In this document: positions 50,402-57,765 of the stretch, piece by piece
Position numbering within the stretch: position 1 is the stretch's first letter
Layout: the number at the start of each line of letters is the position of its first letter
Assembly: GCF_900114875.1 (NCBI RefSeq)
Contig: NZ_FPKW01000002.1
Location: forward strand, 62,001 to 126,000
DNA length: 64,000 nt
Source of the DNA: Chryseobacterium limigenitum
GTDB taxonomy: Bacteria > Bacteroidota > Bacteroidia > Flavobacteriales > Weeksellaceae
Direction of reading: 5' to 3'
Made by a program: the position numbers and the translations under genes
Notes under the pieces: model-generated
Seen by the model: only the letters and a program-made list of their open reading frames with translations
The model's database searches: none
What the model was told of the DNA's origin: nothing

Positions 50402-51160
50402 ATGAAAAAACTATTATTAATACACTTTTCTTTTCTCGCAATATTTTCCAATGCTCAAGTTGGCATAAACACGCCGGCGCCAGTTAATACACTGGATATA
50501 AATGGTGATCTGAATGTGAGAAAAGAAATAAGAATCGGAGCTTCATCTGCTACAAAAGGAACTGCGGGAGCTAAAGGAACTATATTTCATAATAATGCAA
50601 GCTTAAACGTGAATGACTGGAAAAATATAAAAGTAGCCGACGGAATGGGCAGTATGTCTCTTTTTTCTATGAGCAGCGTTTTTGATAAAATTGGAGTACA
50701 ATTTTCAGGAAACAACGGGGCTATAAGTCCTTATCCGGAAAATATGAATATTACAGGAGACTGGACGGTGTTAACAGGAACCATAAGCACTTTTTCTGTT
50801 ACCAATGCAACCAATAAAGTCACATTTACATTCCAGACTACTGCTCAAAAGACGGTTAATGCGAATACTGCTAATGCTAATGCATCGATGAGTTTTGGCT
50901 GCGGAATTTTTGTTGATGATAAACTGAAAGCAGTAAGAACAGATGTACTTTTAGGAGCAGATGGTACCAACAAAATCTTTAACCTTAATGCAACGCTTAC
51001 CAATATTGAAATAAAAAATGGTTACACCGTAAAAGTTGCCTGCACAAAAAGAAACTTAAATGGTGGAACGATAGGAATTGGAAGAGCTGTTAACACGGGA
51101 TTTTTAAATTCAGATATGTCGCAATCAGTATTAACTACATCAGTATTGCAACCATTTTAA
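50402..51160 (+). CDS. Secreted LDVNG-head protein, paralogue 3
   Basis: 252 residues. Signal peptide ending AIFSNAQ, head VGINTPAPVNTLDINGDLNV, linker GTIFHNNASLNVNDWKNI (the QVLVSQG segment of the others is altered), and the C-terminal domain with TFTFQTTAQ, FGCGIFVDDKLKAVRTD and YTVKVACTKR. Same conserved cysteine pair. Last gene of the operon; a terminator follows within 25 nt. Lack of LPxTG-like or T9SS tails in all three suggests they stay periplasmic, are exported by another route, or assemble with each other. Confidence 0.75.
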   Translation: MKKLLLIHFSFLAIFSNAQVGINTPAPVNTLDINGDLNVRKEIRIGASSATKGTAGAKGTIFHNNASLNVNDWKNIKVADGMGSMSLFSMSSVFDKIGVQFSGNNGAISPYPENMNITGDWTVLTGTISTFSVTNATNKVTFTFQTTAQKTVNANTANANASMSFGCGIFVDDKLKAVRTDVLLGADGTNKIFNLNATLTNIEIKNGYTVKVACTKRNLNGGTIGIGRAVNTGFLNSDMSQSVLTTSVLQPF

Positions 51161-51184
51161 TTTTTGATAATAAATAGTAATTGT

Positions 51185-51219
51185 AAATCTAAAGGCGCAA
51201 GTTTTTAGATTTTTTTTTG
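51185..51219 (+). terminator. Terminator of the three-paralogue operon
   Basis: AAATCTAAA (51185-51193) pairs with TTTAGATTT (51204-51212), followed by a long T run. Confidence 0.8.
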
Positions 51220-51280
51220 TTTTAAACATTAACTTTTATGAATATGTGATTTTTTAGTCCATTATTTTAGGAAAATAAAT

Positions 51281-51288
51281 TATATTTG
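51281..51288 (+). promoter_or_regulatory. -7 element, lipoprotein paralogue 1
   Basis: TATATTTG, 21 nt before the ATG at 51310. It overlaps the TTG at 51286 that opens the longer frame, so that codon is not the start. Confidence 0.5.
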
Positions 51289-51309
51289 GCCTCATTAAAA
51301 TCATTAACC

Positions 51310-52191
51310 ATGAGTAAAAACTTTCTATTTAAAGCTCTTCTGGGGCTTGCATTCGGATTTCTGGTGTCTTGTGACAACACAACAGATGATCCCATCAATC
51401 AAAATAAAACAACCAACACAAACAATAACGGGGGAACTCCAACGATTACGGGGCCAAGAATTTTAAGTAAGATTATTAGCGGTGGTAACACGCAACAGGA
51501 ATTTATTACAACTGCCGGAGTTCTGGAAAAAGGTATATTTACGGATGCAAGCACTCCTAATTCTTTCTTTACCGGTACACCAACATATACAGGAACAAAA
51601 ATTTCTAAAGTGAAGTTTGCAGGTACTGCAAGTAACAGTGCAGGTTATGAGTTTAATATTACTTATGACGTGAATGGAAGAATTTCCGCAACAACATCTA
51701 CTATTCTAACGGGATCTACGATTGTTGGAAATAGTGATTATTTCTACACTTATGATTCTGCTGGAAAAATCACAAAGATCCTGGAGAAGAAAAAGATAGG
51801 AACGATGACACCTACTTATACTCATTTTACGGAAAATACATTAACATATTCTGGTGATAACATCACAAAAGTAGTTTCTGTAATGGGAGTAATGGACAGT
51901 AGTGGAAATCCGCAGGCGGGTTCTTCATTGGCAACTACGTTCAATTTTACCAATTATGATGCGAAGATCAATCCTTATACAACGCTTCCTAAAACATTTT
52001 TCTTGATGTATAGTTTGATCCATCCTGCTAATTTCTATTATTTATCTTCAAATAACGTTGGAAATATGAATTTTGCATATCCGGCACCCGCACCAGCAAT
52101 TTCTATTAATTTAACGTATCAGTATGATACTCAGAATTATCCTGTTTCAGATCAGACTCAGTCTGCCAGTTATGTTTATAAAGCATTATAA
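51310..52191 (+). CDS. Lipoprotein, RHS/DUF4595-like beta-repeat type, paralogue 1
   Basis: 293 residues from ATG 51310. Lipobox FLVSC (cysteine 21) with Asp/Asn/Thr-rich linker, then ITGPRILSKIISGGNT and strand pairs with the pattern Y-D-x-N-G-R-I-S and YTYDSAGKITKILEKK, the Y-D-x-x-G-[RK]-[IL] pattern of RHS-like/DUF4595 repeats. The end SFTNYD-AKINPYTTLPKTFFLMYSL and NLTYQYDTQNYPVS is shared with the following gene (YSNYDTQISAYTLLPTAYKIS; DYTYDAQTYV). Probably surface or periplasmic lipoprotein; function unknown. It has a promoter of its own. Confidence 0.7.
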   Translation: MSKNFLFKALLGLAFGFLVSCDNTTDDPINQNKTTNTNNNGGTPTITGPRILSKIISGGNTQQEFITTAGVLEKGIFTDASTPNSFFTGTPTYTGTKISKVKFAGTASNSAGYEFNITYDVNGRISATTSTILTGSTIVGNSDYFYTYDSAGKITKILEKKKIGTMTPTYTHFTENTLTYSGDNITKVVSVMGVMDSSGNPQAGSSLATTFNFTNYDAKINPYTTLPKTFFLMYSLIHPANFYYLSSNNVGNMNFAYPAPAPAISINLTYQYDTQNYPVSDQTQSASYVYKAL

Positions 52192-52259
52192 TAACGGTCT
52201 AAATTATTAGTTTTATTATAATGTGAGCAGATATATACTTTTTATTCAAAAAAAAATTA

Positions 52260-52267
52260 TATTTTTG
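52260..52267 (+). promoter_or_regulatory. -7 element, lipoprotein paralogue 2
   Basis: TATTTTTG, 26 nt before the ATG at 52294. The GGGAAAATAAATAA after it recalls the sequence before the first paralogue (AGGAAAATAAATT), so the promoter region may have been duplicated with the gene. Confidence 0.45.
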
Positions 52268-52293
52268 GGAAAATAAATAATCCCCCTTAAGGA

Positions 52294-53232
52294 ATGAAAC
52301 GACTTTTCTATTTTGTTTTACTATTGGCAGGTTTTTCTGCAATACATTCTTGTAAAGATATGTTGGATGAAAATGGAGATCCATTAGTAGATATAAATAA
52401 CAATAGCGGCTTAATAGGCCCTAGAGCATTGTACCGAGAAATTACAGATGCCGATACAATTGCCGAATATCATTATAACGGATTGCTTTTATCAAAAGTA
52501 ATTACAGACAGTGCATCTATTACAGATGTAATGTTCAGTGGTGATAAGGTAAGTACTATCAATTTCCGTGGTTTCCTTGATATGGACGGAGATGGAGACT
52601 TGGAGAAGGACAGTATCGCTTTTTCTCAATTGTTTACATATGGTAATACGGGAAGATTAGAGTCTATCTCAGAAAACCGTTCGATCTTCAGAAGAGCGGC
52701 GCCGATTCCTCCTGCAACTTTAGGAGTAAAATCTCTTTTCAAAAAAACGAAAAGTATTTTTAATTTAAAATATAACGGATCTACAGCTAAGCTTGATTCT
52801 ATCATTATGAAAAATGGTGATGATGTTTCAGGAACTCCGTTTGCTTACACAAAATATACAAAAGTAGGTTACGAATATGTAGGCGATAATATCTCTAAAG
52901 CTGTAAAATATTATGGGGCGATGATAGGAACGACAGGAACAGTATTTGGAACACCAACTCAAAAATTGGGTTATGCCTATTCAAACTATGATACTCAGAT
53001 AAGCGCTTATACGCTGTTGCCTACTGCTTACAAAATATCTGCACTTATATCAACAGATTATAAGGATATCAGAAGTTTAATGCTTTCGCCGAACAATCCT
53101 AAAAGAATATCGGTAACAGATCTTTCGTTGCCAATTCCTGCTCCGGATGTATTCTCTACAGACTATACTTATGATGCGCAGACTTATGTTAAAAAAGGAT
53201 TTGGGATCAATTTTATTTATAAACCTTTATAA
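52294..53232 (+). CDS. Lipoprotein, RHS/DUF4595-like beta-repeat type, paralogue 2
   Basis: 312 residues. Lipobox AIHSC (cysteine 20), then KDMLDENGDPLVDINNN and LIGPRALYREITDADTIAEYHYNGLL. Strand pairs with FTYGNTGRLESISENR and VGYEYVGDNISKAVKYYG show the same repeat style as the gene before it; C-terminal YSNYDTQISAYTLLPTAYKIS and DYTYDAQTY match its partner. The DMDGDGDLEKDS stretch may bind calcium (Asp-rich loop). Terminator follows. Tandem duplication with strong divergence; no function known. Confidence 0.7.
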   Translation: MKRLFYFVLLLAGFSAIHSCKDMLDENGDPLVDINNNSGLIGPRALYREITDADTIAEYHYNGLLLSKVITDSASITDVMFSGDKVSTINFRGFLDMDGDGDLEKDSIAFSQLFTYGNTGRLESISENRSIFRRAAPIPPATLGVKSLFKKTKSIFNLKYNGSTAKLDSIIMKNGDDVSGTPFAYTKYTKVGYEYVGDNISKAVKYYGAMIGTTGTVFGTPTQKLGYAYSNYDTQISAYTLLPTAYKISALISTDYKDIRSLMLSPNNPKRISVTDLSLPIPAPDVFSTDYTYDAQTYVKKGFGINFIYKPL

Positions 53233-53256
53233 GAAATAATTTTTTTAATAATATTT

Positions 53257-53290
53257 AAACTCAATTCTTCACCGGATTGAGTTTTTTATT
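53257..53290 (+). terminator. Terminator after lipoprotein paralogue 2
   Basis: AAACTCAAT (53257-53265) pairs with ATTGAGTTT (53276-53284), then TTTATTTTTT. Confidence 0.8.
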
Positions 53291-53300
53291 TTTTATCTCT

Positions 53301-53308
53301 TAATTTTG
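53301..53308 (+). promoter_or_regulatory. -7 element of pth
   Basis: TAATTTTG, 14 nt before the ATG at 53323 and 10 nt after the preceding terminator. Confidence 0.55.
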
Positions 53309-53322
53309 CAAAAAATTTCTCA

Positions 53323-53886
53323 ATGAAATATTTAATCGTAGGTCTTGGAAATAAAGGCCCTGAATATGAAAATACACGTCACAATATAGGATTTAAAGTA
53401 GCCGAAAAAATAGCCGAAACATTGGAGGCTTCATTCAAAACTACCAACTTCGGATGGCTGGCTGAAGGCAAATATAAAGGCAGAAAAGTATTGGTTTTAA
53501 AGCCGGATACTTATATGAACCTTTCCGGAAACGCCGTAAAATTTTGGATGCAGAAAGAAAATATTCCTTTAGAAAATGTAATGATCGTCACAGATGATCT
53601 TGTGCTGCCTTTCGGGACATTAAGAATGAAGATGAAAGGCTCAGACGCAGGTCATAACGGGCTTAAAAACATTAATGAGGTTCTGCAGACACAAAATTAC
53701 GCAAGACTTCGTTTTGGAATCTCTGCTGAGTTTTCAGAAGGGAGACAGGTAGATTACGTTCTCGGAACATGGAATGAAGAAGAAGCCGAAAAACTTCCCG
53801 AAAGAATAGAAAAATTCTCTAAAGCTTGCCTTTCATTTGTTTTTGCCGGAATTAATAATACAATGTCTGCTTTTAACGGAAAATGA
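53323..53886 (+). CDS. pth: Peptidyl-tRNA hydrolase
   Basis: 187 residues, the standard length. Catalytic His20 in the GLGNKGPEYENTRHNIGF motif, Asn10, LKPDTYMNLSGNAV, IVTDDLVLPFGTLRMK and GSDAGHNGLKNI (catalytic His and Asn) are all present. It hydrolyses peptidyl-tRNA released from stalled ribosomes. Own promoter and terminator, unlike many bacteria where it pairs with ribosomal protein L25; in this window it is alone. Confidence 0.96.
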   Translation: MKYLIVGLGNKGPEYENTRHNIGFKVAEKIAETLEASFKTTNFGWLAEGKYKGRKVLVLKPDTYMNLSGNAVKFWMQKENIPLENVMIVTDDLVLPFGTLRMKMKGSDAGHNGLKNINEVLQTQNYARLRFGISAEFSEGRQVDYVLGTWNEEEAEKLPERIEKFSKACLSFVFAGINNTMSAFNGK

Positions 53887-53912
53887 TTTTCTAATTAAAG
53901 CCTGAAAATAAT

Positions 53913-53944
53913 AAAAGACCACCGAAATATCGATGGTCTTTTTC
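53913..53944. terminator. Terminator between pth and carbonic anhydrase genes
   Basis: AAAAGACCA(C)CG and CG(A)TGGTCTTTT pair with one mismatch around a 6-nt loop. It follows pth and can also serve the convergent carbonic anhydrase operon. Confidence 0.8.
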
Positions 53945-53993
53945 AAAATATAATCTAAAAATTAACTAACTATATAATAGTGAATTAAGTCTC

Positions 53994-54629
53994 CTATAAC
54001 CAAGTTACAACTCCGGTTTCAACATCATAGTTGGCTCCAACTATTTTGATTTTACCTTCTTGTTCAAGTCTTGCAAGGGTTGAACTTTGCTTACGGATAT
54101 CTTCAATTGCGCTTTTTACGTTCTGCTGATTCAATCTTTCCAAAAGTGCGCTGTTTTTTGATGAACGATCTTCACCTTCTTCGATAATTTCATTGATGAT
54201 CGGATCGAAATGATTGATTAAATGATTTAAGTTATCCATTCCTAATCCTTCAATTTGTGCTGCATCAAGACCGCCTTTTAAAGCGCCACATTTTGTGTGT
54301 CCTAAAACTACAACAAGCTTAGAACCTGCTACGTTACAGCCAAATTCCATTGAACCTAAAATGTCCTGATTCACAAAATTACCCGCAATTCTAATACTGA
54401 AAACATCTCCCAGTCCCTGATCGAAGATAAGTTCCGCAGAAGTACGGCTGTCGATACAGCTTAAAACAACTGCAAAAGGCCATTGCCCTTCACGCGTAGC
54501 ATTTACCTGCTCCAAAAGATCTCTGTTGGCCTTCAGATTGTTTACAAATCTTTGGTTTCCTTCTTTTAGAAAATTTAATGCTTTTTCAGGAGTAATGGTT
54601 GACTGAGTTTCGGATGTATGTGCTTTCAT
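53994..54629 (-). CDS. Beta-carbonic anhydrase 1
   Basis: 211 residues. Zinc ligands Cys58 (SCIDSRTSAEL, with Asp60/Arg62 dyad), His111 and Cys114 (GHTKCGALKGG) define the beta class. It interconverts CO2 and bicarbonate in the cytoplasm; no signal peptide. The last gene of the set carbonic anhydrase 2 - small unknown - SulP - carbonic anhydrase 1, starting 59 nt after SulP. A SulP bicarbonate importer and intracellular carbonic anhydrase together point to inorganic carbon supply or pH control. Confidence 0.93.
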   Translation of the reverse strand: MKAHTSETQSTITPEKALNFLKEGNQRFVNNLKANRDLLEQVNATREGQWPFAVVLSCIDSRTSAELIFDQGLGDVFSIRIAGNFVNQDILGSMEFGCNVAGSKLVVVLGHTKCGALKGGLDAAQIEGLGMDNLNHLINHFDPIINEIIEEGEDRSSKNSALLERLNQQNVKSAIEDIRKQSSTLARLEQEGKIKIVGANYDVETGVVTWL

Positions 54630-54688
54630 ATGATATGTTTATTTGAATTTTATTTTAAAGTTAAAAAAATATTTGTTGATAAATGAGC

Positions 54689-56281
54689 TTACATTGCTCT
54701 TCTATGTGTAATTAAGATGTGAGAATCTTCATTGGTTTCATAATCTTTGTAAGAAGTTTTAAAGCCTAAAAGTTCTACATTGATGTCTTCTTCTTTCGCC
54801 CTGATATTCGCGAAATCCTGAATCATTTCCAGTACATCTGTCGCGATATATGAAGTTCCTCGGGCATCGATGATCACTGTAGAATTAGGTTTAATATTTC
54901 TTAAAGTCTTTTTAATAGCTGCTTTATTTAAAAATGAAACTTCCTCAGCCAATTTGATGTTAATTCCGTCTGCATCGTTCAGTTTTTCTCTGCTCAGATA
55001 GTAAGCTCTCTTCATATTTCCTTGTAAAATATAGAAAACTGAGATTGCTAAACCAATTCCGACACCTTTTAATAGATCGGTCGCAACAACAGCCACAACA
55101 GTCGCCACAAAAGGGATAAACTGGAACTTTCCTAAATGCCAGAAATGCTTAAATGTTGCCGGTTTTGCAAGTTTATAGCCAACTAAAAGTAATACCGCAG
55201 CCAATGTAGCCAGTGGAATTAAATTTAAAATCATCGGAATCGAAAGTACACAAATTAATAACAGAACTCCATGAATGATCGCTGAAAGTTTTGATGTTGC
55301 ACCCGCATTTGCATTCGCAGAACTTCTTACTACAACCGAAGTCATCGGAAGCCCGCCAATGAATGAACTTATCAGGTTTCCGATTCCCTGAGCTTTCAAT
55401 TCAAGGTTGGTATCTGTAATTCTTCTTTGTTGGTCTAATCTGTCGGACGCTTCGATACAAAGTAACGTTTCAATAGAAGCTACAATAGCGATCGTTGCTC
55501 CTACGATCCATACTTTTGGATTGGTAAATCCGTTGAGGTCAGGCGTTACGATCAAATTTTTAAAATCATCAAAAGACTGTGGGATTGGTAAGACAACCAA
55601 ATGTTGAGGGGCAATCGCCAATGAACTTCCTGTCATTTTGAAAAATTCGTTCAGTAAAATACCTGCAACTACGGCAACCAAAGCTCCCGGAAGCATTTTC
55701 ATTCTTTTCAACGCTGGAATTTTATCCCAGGCCAAAAGAATTCCGATAGAAACTAATGTTACAACAATAGCTCCCAGATGAATAGCTCCGAAAAGTTCTG
55801 TAAAGTAGCCGAAGTTGAGTCCGTTATCAAAAATAGATTCATGACCTTCATAATCTTTATCAAATCCCAATGCATGCGGAATTTGTTTTAAGATAATGAT
55901 AATCCCGATTGCGGCAAGCATTCCTTCAATTACATTATTGGGGAAGTAATTTGAAATACTTCCTGCTCTTATAAATCCTAAGATCAACTGAATAAGTCCT
56001 GCAATCATTCCTGCGCAAAGAAAAAGTTCAAATGCGCCCAGATCTGTAATTGCCGTTAATACAATGGCCGTAAGACCTGCAGCAGGGCCGGAAACCGAAA
56101 TATTCGAGTTACTCATCGTTCCTACTACTAAACCACCTACAACACCTGCGATAATGCCGGATAAGGGTGGAGCTCCTGATGCTAATGCAATTCCTAAACA
56201 TAACGGAAGTGCAACTAAAAATACAACGAGTCCTGAAGGGAAATTCTCCTTAATTCCTCCTATTAATGATGTGTTTTTCAT
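54689..56281 (-). CDS. SulP family anion transporter with STAS domain
   Basis: 530 residues. About 11-14 hydrophobic segments, opening FPSGLVVFLVALPLCLGIALASGAPP (SulP family signature region) and SVSGPAAGLTAIVLTAI, then a cytoplasmic STAS domain (about 440-525; VSFLNKAAIKKTLRNI, STVIIDARGTSYIATDVLEMI). SulP proteins carry sulfate, bicarbonate or dicarboxylate; placement between two beta-carbonic anhydrase genes favours bicarbonate, as in BicA-type transporters (inference). Two copies of ATGACCRGTC lie 20-47 nt upstream of the start. Confidence 0.9.
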   Translation of the reverse strand: MKNTSLIGGIKENFPSGLVVFLVALPLCLGIALASGAPPLSGIIAGVVGGLVVGTMSNSNISVSGPAAGLTAIVLTAITDLGAFELFLCAGMIAGLIQLILGFIRAGSISNYFPNNVIEGMLAAIGIIIILKQIPHALGFDKDYEGHESIFDNGLNFGYFTELFGAIHLGAIVVTLVSIGILLAWDKIPALKRMKMLPGALVAVVAGILLNEFFKMTGSSLAIAPQHLVVLPIPQSFDDFKNLIVTPDLNGFTNPKVWIVGATIAIVASIETLLCIEASDRLDQQRRITDTNLELKAQGIGNLISSFIGGLPMTSVVVRSSANANAGATSKLSAIIHGVLLLICVLSIPMILNLIPLATLAAVLLLVGYKLAKPATFKHFWHLGKFQFIPFVATVVAVVATDLLKGVGIGLAISVFYILQGNMKRAYYLSREKLNDADGINIKLAEEVSFLNKAAIKKTLRNIKPNSTVIIDARGTSYIATDVLEMIQDFANIRAKEEDINVELLGFKTSYKDYETNEDSHILITHRRAM

Positions 56282-56300
56282 GATATGAAAATGCTGTGAT

Positions 56301-56328
56301 ATGACCGGTCGGCTGTGAATGACCAGTC
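56301..56328 (-). promoter_or_regulatory. Candidate operator: two direct ATGACCRGTC copies upstream of the SulP gene
   Basis: ATGACCGGTC at 56301-56310 and ATGACCAGTC at 56319-56328, start to start 18 bp, so on nearly the same DNA face as each other. The core GACCGGTC is palindromic, as in many TetR-type operators. No regulator gene adjoins. Confidence 0.4.
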
Positions 56329-56421
56329 ATAAAGATTGGAAATTTAATTTTTAAAGCACGTGTCTATTCGATATCAAAAATTGATATGAATACTATTAAA
56401 AAATCTGGCTATACTTAAAAA

Positions 56422-56721
56422 TTAAGCTTCCGGAGGCGGAGAAAATATGGTGAGTAACGGTGATAGATGAAAGTCGTCATCTACCAGTACAAAAGATCTG
56501 CCTGAAAGATCAGGCTCAAAAAACTTTACGTAATCGAATACATTTAAAGTCTTTGGAAGTGTTTTTTCGTAAACAGTAAAAGTTGTCGGGTGAGAATGGG
56601 GCTCTTCTTCATTGATGATAATATTGGTTCTCTGTAATTCCCAACCGAAAACTGCAGCAATGCTCGGCAGCGCTGTAAAGTTCAGGAAAAACGTTAAAAC
56701 AATAATACTCCAGAATTTCAT
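56422..56721 (-). CDS. Small exported protein between carbonic anhydrase and SulP genes
   Basis: 99 residues. Signal peptide MKFWSIIVLTFFLNFTALPSIAA. The mature protein is about 75 residues: WELQRTNIIINEEEPHSHPTTF, TLPKTLNVFDYVKFFEPDLSGRS and the tail DDDFHLSPLLTIFSPPPEA. The HSH and Asp/His-rich tail could bind metal, and the SPPPE end recurs in small flavobacterial proteins, but I know no characterised family. It lies 23 nt after carbonic anhydrase 2 and before SulP, co-directional, so it is probably expressed with them and acts in the periplasm. Confidence 0.6.
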   Translation of the reverse strand: MKFWSIIVLTFFLNFTALPSIAAVFGWELQRTNIIINEEEPHSHPTTFTVYEKTLPKTLNVFDYVKFFEPDLSGRSFVLVDDDFHLSPLLTIFSPPPEA

Positions 56722-56744
56722 CCCTAAAATTTTAAAAAGTTTAT

Positions 56745-57413
56745 TTAACTTTTCTTTTTACTCATTACCCAGTCAGAACTTGTAAGGTTGTAGATTTTTT
56801 GGATGTCCTTTAAGGTTTTTTCAAAGTCGATCTCCAAATCAATGATCTTACCTGTTCTAAGGTCGAAAACCCAGCCGTGAACCACAGGATACTCTTCTAA
56901 GATGTATCTTTCCTGTACACAGGCCATTTTGATCACGTTGATGCACTGCTCCTGAACGTTTAGTTCTACGAGTCTGTCATAACGTTTGCCCTCATCTGCA
57001 ATAGAATCAAGCTCAGCTTGGTGCAGTCTGTAAACATCACGAATATTTCTCAGCCAAGGATTCAATAATCCTAAATCCTGAGGAGTCATTGCTGCTTTTA
57101 CACCACCGCAGTTGTAATGCCCGCAAACGATAATGTGTTTTACTTTTAAATGTTCTACAGCGTATTGAATGACTGCTGTTGAGCTCATGTCTAAAGTATT
57201 CACCACATTGGCAATGTTTCTCGTTACAAAAACTTCGCCCGGCTGCGTTCCCATTAATTCTTCTGCCGTTACTCTGCTGTCTGAACATCCAATATACAGG
57301 AAGTCCGGATTCTGAGTTTTGGCTAGTTCTTCGAAGAACGTTGGGTCATTGGCAACTTTTGATTCTACCCATTTTTTATTGTTCTCGAAAATAACTTCGT
57401 ACGATTGAGACAT
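56745..57413 (-). CDS. Beta-carbonic anhydrase 2
   Basis: 222 residues. Zinc ligands Cys43 (IGCSDSRVTAEEL, with Asp45/Arg47), His99 and Cys102 (VCGHYNCGGVKAAM). The end EYPVVHGWVFDLRTGKIIDLEID is typical of the Can/CynT-like branch. It is not a close copy of carbonic anhydrase 1: the two differ in length and motifs (YNCGG versus TKCGA), so they represent two subclades. First gene of the set; the 352-bp region upstream is AT-rich with no clear promoter match. Confidence 0.93.
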   Translation of the reverse strand: MSQSYEVIFENNKKWVESKVANDPTFFEELAKTQNPDFLYIGCSDSRVTAEELMGTQPGEVFVTRNIANVVNTLDMSSTAVIQYAVEHLKVKHIIVCGHYNCGGVKAAMTPQDLGLLNPWLRNIRDVYRLHQAELDSIADEGKRYDRLVELNVQEQCINVIKMACVQERYILEEYPVVHGWVFDLRTGKIIDLEIDFEKTLKDIQKIYNLTSSDWVMSKKKS

Positions 57414-57712
57414 AAATTAAAATTTTAAAAAGGATTAATTATTTATTTCGTTTAAATTATTTTCAGATTCAATAGATTAAATCAATAATCATGCAAAAAT
57501 ATAATTTTTGTTTTAATAGCAATTAGTTTTAACAAAGTTTAATATTAAAATATGCTTAAAATCATATGAAAACTTCGGAATGAGCAGGTTTCACAGTTTT
57601 TTCTGTTAATATATTATGTTTTTGATAATTTAAACAGACAAAATTTAGATATAAAAATACAAACAATTAAGAATAAAATGAAATTTTAAAATTAATATAT
57701 TCTTAATTGTTC
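57414..57712. other. AT-rich intergenic region with an inverted repeat, no gene
   Basis: No open frame or RNA gene recognised. A 14-bp perfect inverted repeat AACAATTAAGAATA (57663-57676) / TATTCTTAATTGTT (57699-57712) with a 22-nt loop lies near the end of the following gene's terminator. The carbonic anhydrase promoter must lie here but I cannot place it. Confidence 0.5.
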
Positions 57713-57745
57713 CAAAAAAACCGCCTCAAGACTGAGGCGGTTGAA
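57713..57745 (-). terminator. Terminator after the 1532-residue T9SS protein gene
   Basis: AACCGCCTCA (57719-57728) pairs with TGAGGCGGTT (57733-57742), with A/T runs on both sides. Confidence 0.9.
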
Positions 57746-57765
57746 AAAAATCATAATATCAATTA

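Noticed and set aside
55407..56288. Plus-strand open frames opposite the SulP gene
   Set aside because: Antisense shadows of a transmembrane protein gene; Ser/Pro/Thr-rich text with no motif.
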